A stretch of DNA of 64,000 nucleotides, taken from NCBI RefSeq assembly GCF_030499515.1, contig NZ_JASTWJ010000001.1, forward strand, positions 8,660,001-8,724,000, given 5' to 3'. Below, in pieces: positions 25,678 to 37,600 of the stretch. Origin of the DNA: Streptomyces sp. DT2A-34 (GTDB taxonomy: Bacteria; Actinomycetota; Actinomycetes; Streptomycetales; Streptomycetaceae). Below the pieces are notes generated by a model. The model saw nothing but the letters and a program-made list of their open reading frames with translations, had not been told where the DNA came from and made no database searches. The translations under genes were made by a program, and so were the position numbers. Within the stretch, counting starts at the first letter, position 1. The number at the start of each line of letters is the position of its first letter.

Positions 25678-28600
25678 TCATTCCTCGTCGGTATCGGTAC
25701 GGCTGCCTGCATCGGCTGCGCGTCGGTCATCGTTGATCAGTGTGAGGAACCTTTCCGCACTGGCCTCGGCGGTCTCCGGGCCGTCCGACTGGTGCACCAC
25801 CGTGTCGGACTCGTGCTCGGGCGCCGACTCCGGCGGCGGCGCCGGCGAAACGGGAGGTTCTGCTCGGCGGCTGTCCGACGCGGCATCACCGTTGATGCGG
25901 GTCAGAAACGCCTCGACCAGGGGGTCAACCGGGCGCTCGGCGTGGGATGTCGGGGCGGTGTGCGGCGTTGCGCCGTCCCCGTCCCCGTCCCTGTCATCGC
26001 CGTTGTCCGGCTGCTGGGGCTCCGGCTCGGTGACGAGGATTTCCCGCAGGGCGGGGGAGTCCTCGAGGTCGGTGGGGAGCATGAGGTACAGGCCGCCGGG
26101 GGCGTCGACGAGCAGGTTTCCGTGCGGGCCGGAGAGGACGAGTTCGACGTCCGTCTTGTAGTAGCGGAACTGCCGGGTGGAGGCCGTGTTGCGCTCCAGG
26201 ACCTCTTCGGACTCCCCGGCCTGTTCCCCGGAGCCATGGCTTTCGTAGCGCAGCGGCAGCGAGTCCCGCAGCGAGTGGCCGTCGACCTCCCCGCCGACGG
26301 CCGGGCCGATGCCGGCGAACCACGCACTGGCCGCGCCGCTGACGTGCTCCTCGGTGTCGCGGCCCTGGTTGAAGTGGCGGGAGAGGATCTTCACTTCGGA
26401 CCCGGGCAGAGCGGTGGCGCTGGTGATCCGCATGCCCACGGTCACCTTCTCGCCGCCGACCAGCACTTCGTACTTGTGCCGCAGCAGCTGCTCCAGGCTC
26501 AGCCGCATGTGCACCTCGTTGGTGAGGTGGTCGTACAGCAGGCCGAAGAGCGTGGAGCCGTTCGGCCGCCAGGACTCCGGCGTCGTCGGCTGGGGACGCG
26601 AGGTGGTCGGGGCTGCGGGCAGCACGGCCCAGCGGTTCACGGCCGTGGCGGCGGGGAGCGCCCAGGGATGCCCGTGCTCGGCCATCAGGTCCACCAGTGC
26701 GTCGTTCGACGGCCGTTCCTCGGACTCCCACCGCGCGACGGTGTTCTGGGAGGGCTGTGCGACCGGTTGTGGTGCCAGGCCCGGCCGGACGGTGTGCTTG
26801 GGGATGACGACCCGTACCCAGCCGTCGACGGAGCCCTCCTCGGGCCGGCGCGGGAACCGGGCGACGAACGACGGATGCTGCTGGATGCGTCCTGCCGCGT
26901 GGCGGCGGTGGCCCAGCAGGCTGGAAGTCGCGAGCGTCACGCCGTGGTAGCCACGCACGGGTGCGGCGAGGATCTCGGGCATCTCCTGGGTGATGTCCAT
27001 CTCGATGTCGAACCGCTGGCGCAGCTGGAACTCGACCGACGGGTTGCTGGTCTGGCCCCAGTAGACGCCCACGCCCTGTGCGTGCTGCTCGTGTGCCGTG
27101 CTCGCCTCGCGGGACCAGCCGCCCGCGAGCTGGAGTCCGCCGGTGGTCGAGGTGCCGACCCTGCCGTGCAGTTCGGCGTGGGCCTCGACCTCGGTCGAGC
27201 GGGACGTGCTGGTCGTGTTCTCGGTGATCGCCTTGCCGCGCAGCAGCATCGTCATCTCGGGCCGGTCGTGCTGTGACATCGGCTCCAGGGTCGCGGCGGT
27301 GACCTTGGTCCACAGGTAGCGGGTGGCGCCGAAGGCCGACGGAATCGGCCACCACCGCGTGACCCCGGTGGTGTTGAGCAGGGTGAACTGGTCGAGCAGG
27401 GCCGCGGGCGAGTAAGAAGCCTCGATTTCGCTCAGCAGTTGGCTCGGCAGGTGGCCGACGCCGTCGGGGCCGGGCCGCAGCAGGCGCTGCTCGGTCAGCC
27501 ACTGCTTCATCGTGTCCAGCACGCCGTCGGACTTGAGGACCTCCGGGTGGGTCCCTCCGGACAGCAGTGCCGGGTCGAAGTGGTCGGTCGGGGGGTGCGG
27601 TTCGACGTGGTCCACGCCGTCCGGTACCGGCAGGCCCAGGTCGAAGATCCGGCGCTCGGGGACCACGAAGTCCAGGCCGTGCCTGACCTCCATGGTCAGC
27701 TCGTCGCTGGTCGTGCCGGAGGTGCCGCGGGTCACGGCGTCGGTCAGATGGCGCCCACGCCACCGGTCGAGGGTGATCTGGAACACCGCGTCGGCCCGGT
27801 AGGTGTGCTTGGGGCCGCCGTATGTGCCGCGCGTGATGCCGATCGGCCCGACGGCGGTGCTGTCGCCGGTCTCCCAGCCCCACTGGAACCCGCCGCCGAG
27901 GGTGCCGCCGACCTCGGCGGTCAGGGCGTTGCGCTGTCCGGCCGCGGCCCCTTCCTCGCCGGCCGAAGCCGCCTCCTCGCCCTCATCCGCACCGTGGCCG
28001 AGGTGCACCACCGGACCCAGCCGGCCCGCCAGGCCCAGGGCACGGGTGCGGTCGTCGGCGTGCTCGTACTTGGCGGAGGCGCTGCTGTTCTGCCACAGCT
28101 TGAAGTCGGAGCCGTCGTGGGCCCGCACATGGTGCGGGTCGACGGCGACGATCCGCAGCCGCAGAGCCTGGTGCCACCCGTCGGGACCGTCGGGCAGTTC
28201 CGTCCGCCGTCCCTGAGCGCTGGTCAGCGACGGGAAGCGCGCCACCAGTTCATTCGGGGAGAACAGCGCCCTGATCTCCGCGGGCCAGTTCGCCGGGTCC
28301 GCGGGCCACATGTCCGGATGGCCGTTGGCCTTCCGGTACATCTCCGCCGCCGCACGCACCACCTCGGGCGGGGCTGTCACCGACCGGAACACGGCGGTGG
28401 CGCCATGGCCGGCGAAGTCCACCTGCCGGTCCACGGCCGGCAGCGCCGGAAGCGGCCGCGTCTCGTAGGCCTCGCGCAGCGATTCCCGCGAGATCCTCTC
28501 CACCGGCACGTGCAGGTGCGGCACGGCCACCTGGGCCACCACCTGGCCCGGCTTGTCGATCCACCACCTCTGCTCCGGGTGACCCTCCGTGCGCACGGAC

Positions 28601-31600
28601 AGCTCGTAGATCACGTTGTAGACGTGCTCGTCGACCTTGCCGCTCATGTCCGCGCGCTGACCGGACGCCGCCCCACCGGAGAACACCTGCTTGGTTCCGC
28701 TCCCGATCCCGCCGGTCACACCCGCCTGCCCGAGCTGCAGTCGCACCTCCTCGGCCAGCTCGACCCGGCCGCGCGCACCGAGGAAGCCCCGCACGCTCCA
28801 GCTGTTCTTCCGCTCTCCCGTGACGGTGGCACCCTGATTGGTGCGGACGTTGAGCGACATCGGCCGCGCCTCATCACCGGTGATGCCGCCGACGCGCTCC
28901 AGCAGCCGGGCCGCCATCGACACGTGGTACGTCCGGCCGCCCAGCCGCACCGAGTGCTCGATGCCCGACATCAGCTGCGCCAGGTCGGTCTCCAGGGTCG
29001 CCCGCCCGAACGAGGTGAGCAGGTCCGCGTCGGCGCCCGCCCAGTTCACCCGGGGGCGGCGCAGCTTGACGAAGGGCGGCTCGAACGTCAACTTCGGTCG
29101 GCGACCGGTCAGCTGCTGGTGCGTCAGCTCGATGACGGTCCGGATCTGGTCGTGGACCAGTTCGGCGCCGGGCAGCCCGAAGAGGATGCCGAAGCCCGGG
29201 CCCTTGCGCGCCGCCAGGGCCAGCGGCTCGCGCTCGTGCGGCTCGGGCAGCTCCGCGTCCAGCCGCTCCGGGCGCCGGAACGCCGCCTCCGGCAGGCCTA
29301 CGCCCAGCTCGGCGGCCTCGGCGAGCAGCGCCCGCACGTACGGGTGGGCCTCCACCGGCCCGTCCGGCTCCGGTTGCGGCTGCCGTAGCAGCGTGGCGTC
29401 CGGACCGAGCACGCGGTGCTCGAAGTCGGCGGCCTCATGGCTGGGGACGGCGAGTTCGGCCGGCACGGTCAGGGTGACCGGCTCGATCCGGTGGGTGGTG
29501 GAACGCACCTCGAGGGTGAGGTTCAGGGAGGCGCGGTAGCGCGCATGGTTTTCGGTGGTCTGGACGATGGTGTGGGTGTCGGTCGCGAGGGCCAGGCCGT
29601 GACCGGTGGCTCGGTTGAACTCGCCGGTGAGCGAGAAGAACTCCGCCGGCCCCGCGGTGACCCGCGCGCCCAGCGAGAAGCCGGTGCGTGCGCCCTCCTT
29701 CCGGCGCACGGCCAGCGTGTTCGCGGCGTCCTCACGTACGGGGACCTTGCTCGTGTCGCCCAGATAGCGCAGGCCCTCGACCGTCGCGTGGATCGCCACA
29801 TGGCCCCTGAAGGAGCTGCCGATGCCCAGGGAGCCGGACACCTGCCCCGTCACCAGCCCGTTGGTCAGCAGGTTCTTGCTCTGGTTGATGGCGGACCGCT
29901 CGTTCAGCTGGGTGAGAGTCCGGTCCATCAGGGCTCGTACGACATCGGCGGACAGCCCCGCCGAGTGCAGCCGGCGCTCGAACTCGGCGGCCGACGGGAT
30001 CAGATCGATCGCGTTGATGATGGTCCGGGCCCGCTGATACCCAGTGTCCGAGGGCTCGCCGCCGCGCGACGGTTCGTGGGCGACGTGCCGCAGAGCACCC
30101 GGCACGGTCAGCGATTTGGGGAGCTGCACGGTGAGACGGGCGGGCGTGACCACGTCGTGGGGACGTTCCTCGCCGTCGACGAAGATCCGCAGCTTCAGGC
30201 CCGCACTGAACGGGGTGCTCTGCTGCATGAAGACCTTGCGGTCGAAGGCCACCGTGCGGTTGGTCTGCGTCTCGCCGGTGCGGTGCGCTTCCAAGGTGAG
30301 TACCGGCGCGGGTGTGACCGACGACGCGACCTTCGCGCCCGTGGAGATCGCCGTCAGTACGGACGTCCCGGCGCCCCAGCCCTGCTCCCACGCCGACTTG
30401 TGCGTGGTGGCCGGCTTGGTCCAGTTGAGGGCGTACTGCTCGACAGCGGGCGTGGTCGCCGGCAACGGCTCGACATCGCGCAGCACCGGCCGCAGCCACA
30501 CCACACGACCGCCCGCCGTGAGCCGCAGCCCGCGCTGGAGGGCCGCCTCCCAGAAGTCCAGCCGCCGCTCCTTGTCCTTGTCCGCGGTGGACGTGCCGGC
30601 GGTGTCCCGGCCGGCCGACAACGCCTCGGGTACGGTCCCGTCCCGGAGCAGGGTGCGCAGACCCTCGCGGATGCCCGTCGTCAGCTCGGCACTGTCGCCG
30701 TCGTTTCGCACCGCGTAGGCGATGTTGTTGGCCCACTGCCGGATCAGCGCCTCGTCCCAGGGGTCGACGGCGATGACGTTCAGCTCACCGTGCGCGTCCA
30801 TGTCGTCCTGGCCCATGTACCAGGGGGCTTCGGCGTGCGGGGGCTGCGGTTGTGGCTGTGGCTGAGCTTCCGGATCTGGCTGATCTTGTGGCTGTGGCTG
30901 CGGCTCGGGAGGGGCCGTGGGGGTGTCCGGCTGCTGCTCGTGCTCCTGCTCGTGCGGCTGTGCGGTGTCGGTGGCGTCGGCGTCGGCCGATATTTGGGAC
31001 TGCTCGGTCTCGGATGACTCCAAGGCGATCTCGGATGCCTCGGACGCCCCCTGGGGCTGCTCGATCTCGGACGCCCGTGGCGACAAGACCTCCGGCTCGC
31101 CAACAGCCTCGGTTCGGGTGCCGTCCGCGCTGAAGAAATACGTCGCCCTGGTACGCACGTTCGCGATGAGGAACTGGCGGAGAGGGTCGTCTGCGCTCGC
31201 CTCGTGCTCGTCGCCCGCCCAGCTCACGATGAGGTGCTCCGCGCCCTCGGGCACGTCCGCCCACTCGAACAGGAACTCCCCGCCCGGGCCGCGGGTGACC
31301 AGCATCCGCCGTCCCACCAGCTCCTCGGTGACCTCGTGCAAGTAGACCTGGTGCGAAACCACTTGGCCTGAGCGCCCGAACCTGGTCTCCAGCCCCGTGG
31401 CCTCGTGGACCACCGGGCGCAGACCGTTCGGCTGGGCGGGCAGCACCGTGAATCCGTTCACGGAACGCCCGGCCGCGTCCGTGACAGGCCCGGCCTCGTC
31501 CAGGGCCCGCCGGGCGTCCGTCCACAGCGCCTCATGGACCGCTGCCCGCAGCTCGGCGAGCTCCTCCCGGTCCGACGCCGGGTCGAGTCCGGCACGCTGC

Positions 31601-34600
31601 AGGAAGTCCGTGGCATCGTCGGCGATCAACGACGTCAGCAACGGAGGCGTCTCACCGCGGGTGCCGCTCTGCCGCGCCTTGGGCAGCGTCTCGTCGAAGA
31701 TCCGGGCCAGCTCGGGGTCGTACTCCAGGCCGATGGTGCCCAGGTGGTTCTGTGGCTCCACCAGGGGCGGACGCTTCGCGAACAGCCCCTCGTTCAGCCG
31801 GCGCAGCAACGTCCGCCAGGGCGCCTCACGGTGCGCGCCGACCGGTACCAGGACCCCGTCCGTGCCGAAGCGGAGCGCCTCGTCGGTCACCCGGTCGATG
31901 AGGACGTACGCGTCCGAGGTCGTCTCCAGCCCGTGGGACGCCACGACCCACGGGTCGTCGGCGACGAGTTCGGCGACCCAGCCCGAGGGCGCGGTCTCGG
32001 AGACCGGGACCCGGAGCTTGCGGATCAGCGCACCCGCCAGGTGGTCGGGCAGCCCCGCGCCGGTCAGCGGCACCTCGACGTCGCGGGGTACGCCGGTTCC
32101 GTCGAAACGCCACCCCAGGTCATCGCCGGGAGTGCTGACCCACACCTCGGTCAGCGTGCCCGCCGCGTCGCGGACCTCGCCGAGCTGGTACTGGTTCGTG
32201 CCCTCCGTACCCACCGCGCCCTCCGTGTCCACCACGGACAGCTCAGAACCGTCGGCACCGGCGGCGAACCGCAGGAAGTCCGCCGTCCCCGTCAACCGCA
32301 CGTCCAACGCCTGCGGCACCCGGTCCGCACCGAACTGCCAGCGGGTCTCGCCCGACGCGTCGGACGCGGTGTACCCGCCGTCCGCTCGCGACGTCACCGT
32401 CCAGCCCGGCACCGCTTTCCCGCCCGCGTCCATGACCTCCGGGACCGCCGGCAGGCCCAGCAGCTCGTACCGGGCGATCACCTCCGGCGACGGCACCAGC
32501 AGCCGGAACGGGGGAGTCGCGTGCAGCCCTTCGGGGACGGTCGGCAGCCCCGGCTGCCACCGCGCCCGCGGCTCCCTGCCGCGACCTGCCGTCTGCTCGG
32601 GCTCCTCCTCCAGTTCCTCCGGCTCCTGGGTGACGTCGCCGGACTCGGCCTGCCGGTCCTGCTGGTCCTGCTCGGCCTGATCGGCCTGTTGAGCGGGCTG
32701 CTCCGCCGGGGCCTCGGCCGACGGTGTCTCCGCTACGTCCTCTACGTTCGCTACGTCTGACACGTCGCCCGGTGTCTCCACCGCGTCCAGCGGTGCCTTG
32801 CCGCGGCCGATGACCATGCTGGCGGACGACTGGCCGGTCTGGGGCAGGACCTGACGGACCAGTGCGCCTCGGTTGTCGAAGTGCCACTCGGCCGTGGTGC
32901 CCTGGTTCGGGTCCGTCAGCGGGACGGTGGCGGTGAGGCGGTCCGGGAAGCGGGCGAGGCGTCCGCCCTCGACCGGGTCGCCCTGACGGTTCAGGAGCTG
33001 AAGCGGACCTTCGATGCCCGTCGGCACCGACAACCGCACCACGTGGTCGAGTCCCGGCAGCTCCAGTTCGCGGTACTCGAAGCGGTTGGCGGAGTCCAGG
33101 TAGAGGTTGCCCTCAGGGCCCTGGATGACGAACCCGCCGTCCTCACGCGGCAGCACTGTCCGGTCCGGGACGACCTCACCTGCGGAGTCCACCAACTCCA
33201 GCCGCGAGGACGCCGGGGACGTCTCGGTCGCCGGAGTGTCGGTTCGCCGCAGCAGGTGCCCGGCAAGCGGCCCGGCGTCGCGCAGCGGCTCCTCCACCAC
33301 CCGCACCCGCGTCGCCGGATCGGCGGCAGGTCGCGGCGACTGCTCCGCAAGGTCGCTCGCGTGCTCCGCAGGCTCCTCGAACTCCTCGGGCACCGTCGGC
33401 AGCGACGTCCGGGTGTCGTCGTCACCGGGCTCGCGCAGGCCCAGTCGGGCCAGTCCCTCCTGGTCGACCACCACCAGGATGGGCTCGTCCGGCTCGGTGG
33501 TGAGCGGCGTCTGCCACTCCGCGAGGGCGGGACGGCTCCGCGCAGGAATCTTCTTCTCGCGGTAGGCGGGCGTGACCGTCCACTTCGGAGTCAGCCGCAC
33601 CAGGTAGTGGGGGCCTGCTTCGGCTTCCTCCGCCGGCTTCGGAACCTCGGGGGTCGTCTCCGCTGCGACGGACTTCGGTTCCCCGTACGTCAGCCAGGTG
33701 CTGTACGGATCGGCGAGCAGCACGTTGGGGCGGTTGGCCGCGGTCTGGTCGTCGACCTGGATCGTCGGCTGGCGGAAGTCGGCGATCCATTCCGGGCCCA
33801 GGTCACCCGCGCTCGTCCAGGTCGTCTCGGCCTTCGCGGTGTCGGTGGCGGTCCTGGTCAGGGAGCCGCCCTGGATCACCCGGACGACCTCCCGATCCAC
33901 CACGTCGGCCTTGACCGTCACCTGGGCCAGAGCGTCCCCGGCGACGTCGATCACCTGGCCCTGCTCGGAGAGCGCCTCCGGCAGCCTCGAGCGCAGCAGC
34001 TCGGAACCCGTCTGCGACAGCAGCTTGAAGCCCGCGCTCGGGCGCAGCACCGGCCGTCCGTCCCGGCCCGCGAAGGCCAGGTCGTTGAGCACCTCGTGGA
34101 GCTGCGGCGCGTCGAAGGGACGTACCAGCGTCTTCGTGGGCAGGCCCACCGGCAGTCCGGCATCCTGCTGCCACTGCGACAGCGAACCCTGGACCGGCGC
34201 CCCGGTCGACGGACCCGTCTCGTCCGCCGGGAGCACCTCCTCCGCGGGCACGGTGGAGCGAGCCGCACCGGGCAGCGTGAACTGCTCGGTCCACGAGCCG
34301 TCGAACGAGCGGCCGCCGGGCTTGGGCATCCAGTCCGGCAGATGCTTGCTGTAGGTGCCCGGACTCGCGTGCGGATGCACCTCCATCGTCACCCGCAGAT
34401 CGTGGAGGAACTGCACACTCACCCCGGACTCGGAGCCGGTGAGCGAGTCGGTGTGCTCCTTCGACACCTCGTCCTTCGTGGTCCAGGAGCGGGAACCGCC
34501 GACTCCGGCCATGAACATCGCGCCCGGCATGCCCGTCGCGCCCGGATTGGCGGCGAGGTACGCGCCCCACAGGGCGGAGATGCCGGACTGGGTCGTGTCG

Positions 34601-37600
34601 GCCGTGCGCTCGGTCGTGTCCAGGCCGCCGCGCGAGGTGTGGCGGGAGCGCGTGGCGTGGTAAGTCCCGTGGCCCAGCTCCGCCTTCAGCACCACCAGCT
34701 GTTCCACCTTGCCGAAGGCCGTGTCGCCCTCCAGGAACACCGGGCGCCCGCCGTTCAGCATCTGCTCGATCGCCGTACCGGAGGTGGGCCCCGACAGCAC
34801 CGGGCCCAGCACGTCGTGCACCAGCCGCTCGTTGATCCGGTCGAACCTCGTCGGCTGCCCGTTCGCCACGGACCACTCGTTCAGCCGGCGCGCGATCTGC
34901 TGGACCAGCTCACCGCCGGCCTCCAGCCGGTACAGGTCGACGCTGCCGCTGCCCCGGCCCACATTGGCGGGCGCCCGCACCGTCGGCACGTCCGGCGTCT
35001 CGGTCGGCGCCGGCGACTCCTGAGCCGGGGGTTCCGCCACTGGAGAGTTCGCAGCCGGGGACTCCGCCGCCGGCGTGTCCGGATCCTGCCGCGTTTCGGT
35101 GTCCACGTCGGCCTCGGCCTCGGCGACCGTCGCGCGGTAGTGCTCCGCGTCGCGCGCCGCCAGCTTGGCGATGTCCGACTGGGTCAGTTCGCCGACTCGG
35201 TGGATCTCGCCGGCCGGCACCCACACGGTGACCGCGTCGGGCACCTGCACCCAGGACGACCGTTCCTGGGCCGGGTCCCGATGGAGCCGCTTCGCAAGGT
35301 CCTGCCACGCCTGGTCCTTGGTGGTGCGGGCCTGGTAGGTCGCGTCGAAGCTCACCAGATAGCCGCGCTCGACCCACTCGTCGGTGGACACGTCCCTCGC
35401 CGTACGCCCGGCGGACGTGCCCTGCGTCTCGACATAGCTCAGCGAGCCGCCGACCTCGCCGCCGACGTTGATGTGCGCGTCGGGGATCGGCGTCAGGATG
35501 CCGCCGCCGAGCTTGGCCTTCACGGCCCAGCCCTGCTGGGCGTCCGTAGCCCGCTCGACCTGCCCGTGGCGTGTGCCGCCGAAGCGGTGCTGCTCGTCGA
35601 CCGCCACGATCCGCGGGTCACCGAGCCGGGCCGACAGGCCCACGCGAGCGAACAGTTCGCGGTTGCCCGCGAGTCCCGCCCGATTGTGGCTCTTCAGGGG
35701 GACGGTGTCCGCGAGTCCCACCGCCCGCTCGAAACCGGCCATCCGGGCCGTCGGACCGGTGAAACTCTCCAGGACGTCCAGCGCGGCGTTGCGCTCGCTG
35801 ATCTCGTCCCGCTTCCGTTCCAGCCAGTTCTTGCCCTGGTGCTGGTCGAACTCGGCCGGGGCGCTGCCCGTCAGCGGCCGGCGGTAGAACTCCCGCCAGC
35901 TCGTTCCGGGCGGTGCGGCCAGCATCTCGGCCATGGTGCTCTGCAGCTCCGGCACCGGCTTCAGCGAGTCCAGCTGGTAGTCGGCCGGCAGGCGTCCCAC
36001 GCGCTGGTCGGACTCCGGCGCGTTCCCTTCCTGCCACACCGGGGTGGACGCTTCGGCCGTATCCCGCGACGGCTCCGCCAGCGGCACCGCGGCACGCTGG
36101 GGCACCGCCACCTCGACCCGGCCGTGAATCCTGGGGGACCCGTCGCCCGAGGTGTCCCGCCACCGCTCGACTTCGCCCGGCATCGACCAGCGGCCGCCCA
36201 CCCGGACCTCGAAGTCGACCGGGAAGTCGAAGCGGTGGGCGCCCGTGCCGCCGCCCAGCGGCCGCTCGGAACCCAGCCGCTGCGTCACCTTGTGGGTGTC
36301 GACCTGGTTGGACTTGTACGCCAGCCCGGTCGAGGCGTAGTCGATCTCGTCGCCGTCGACGAGGTACCCGGCCGCCGCCACGCCGACGGAGCTGTCCCGG
36401 CGCCTGGTGAGCGAGGTGCTCTGGGCGTGGCTCGCGGAGGTGGAACCGGTCAGCGTCACGTCCGCCGTCCCGCCGGGCACATATCGGCCGTCCGCGGGGC
36501 GCAGCACACCGCGGACGAACACATCCGGGGCGCCGCTGGACCACGCGCTCAAGGGGAACCGCACCCCGTCCCCGCCGTTCGCCAGCTCCCGCGCGTGCTC
36601 CCGCAGGAAGGCGCGCAGCCTCGTCCTCGTCCTGTCCAGCCGGGCGGAGTCCAGCAGACCCTCCGCGTGCAGACGGTGCAGCACCCGGCCGACGATGTCC
36701 TCCACCGTCTCGTCCGCGAGCCGGTACACGGAGTCCAGCCGGTCCGCCACGGTGAACCGGCTCACGCCCGCCGGCTCCTCGACGGCAGCCCCCGGCGTGG
36801 CGGACTCCTCCGTCTCCGCGGGGTCATCGGCGGACACCGCGTCCTGGGCGTCGTTTGCCGGCGCCGCCGCGTCGCGCTCGCGCGTCCACAGCGTCGCCAC
36901 ACCGCCGTCGACCCGCTGCGCCTGACCGTCCGGGCCGCCCACCCGGACGACGAGGGTGAACTCCGCCCGGCGCTTGTGTACCGGCCCGCTGTACTTCTCG
37001 GCTTCGGTGCGCTCGCGCTTGTCGGTGACGTCGCTGGTGTTCCTGGTCAGTCCGTAGCCCAGGACGACCGGGCCGACAGTGCCCGTCGCATGGGTCGTGT
37101 TGCCCACGCCCACCGTGACACCGGCACCCCAGCGCTGGGTCACGCCCTGCCCCGAGGTGTTCTCCTCGCTGATCTCATGGGTGCGGGTGACGGTGCCCCC
37201 CGCGTCCGGGAAGTCCTGGACGACGACGTCCTTGGCGATGGCCAGCATGACCTGGGTCCGCCCCCAACGGCCCTTGAACGGGAAGGACTTGCGGACCGGC
37301 TCACCGCCGAACAGTTCCGTCGCATGCTCGGGCAGCCGCTCCAGCCAGGTGCGCAGATCCCGCGCCACGGGGTCGTTCACGTCGAACTCACGGCCCAGCG
37401 CCTTCTCCACCTCGCGGACGACACCGGAGCCGACGCTGGTGAACTCGGCGTGCACCACTTCCTCGGTGCGCAGCCGCTCGATGCCCTGCCGGCCGTCGCT
37501 CCGCGTGGCGGTGTCCTCGGCCGGCTTGGGCCAGGTGAGCTGCACCGGTACGTGGACGATGTCCTCCTGGACCCTGGCCTTGCTCCAGGGCCAGCGGCCC

